NCBI GenBank assembly: GCA_021154985.1
Contig: JAJNQE010000034.1
Location: 1 to 6,521 of the forward strand
Reading direction: 5' to 3'
Origin: Hydrogenophaga sp.
GTDB taxonomy: Bacteria > Pseudomonadota > Gammaproteobacteria > Burkholderiales > Burkholderiaceae_C
DNA: 6,521 nucleotides
Under the pieces are notes generated by a model, which ran no database searches, was not told where the DNA came from, and worked only from the letters and a program-made list of their open reading frames with translations. Every line of letters starts with the position of its first letter. Within the stretch, counting starts at the first letter, position 1. The translations under genes were made by a program, and so were the position numbers. Of the stretch, positions 6,521 to 6,521 are shown in pieces.

Positions 6521-6521
6521 C

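Overview
The window is G+C-rich, gene-dense DNA with all genes on the + strand, G/C-loaded third codon positions, and GTG used as a start codon. The protein families, the C7 and C6/G6 hairpin tract after the last gene, and a TAGAAT-type -10 suggest a betaproteobacterium of the Burkholderiales, probably Comamonadaceae (Hydrogenophaga- or Acidovorax-like). That placement is from recall and family knowledge, not from a search.

Layout. Bases 1-2273 hold the C-terminal two thirds of a large DUF2126 protein (putative glutamine-synthetase-fold amidoligase); its start and expected N-terminal transglutaminase-like domain lie off the left edge. After a 95-base gap comes an 866-residue fusion of a circularly permuted ATP-grasp domain and an alpha-E helical domain (2369-4969). 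Its end overlaps the start of a transglutaminase-like cysteine peptidase (4962-5942) with a visible Cys-His-Asp triad. After a 70-base spacer with a hairpin, a candidate -10 box and a palindrome comes a separate RidA/YjgF-like gene (6013-6480) with its own strong ribosome binding site. The last 41 bases carry two tandem GC hairpins, a likely terminator or dispersed repeat, cut by the window edge.

How the genes may work together. The first three genes form the conserved but biochemically uncharacterised ATP-grasp / alpha-E / transglutaminase / DUF2126 neighbourhood. Comparative genomics has proposed that it makes and trims a peptide or peptide-tagged product: two ATP-dependent amide-forming enzymes (ATP-grasp and GS-like) beside one or two papain-fold peptidases or transpeptidases. 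Tight spacing supports one transcript. The RidA-like gene appears to be a separate unit for clearing reactive imines or enamines, and no functional link to the cluster can be shown from sequence. No RNA genes, mobile elements, CRISPR arrays or broken genes were seen.
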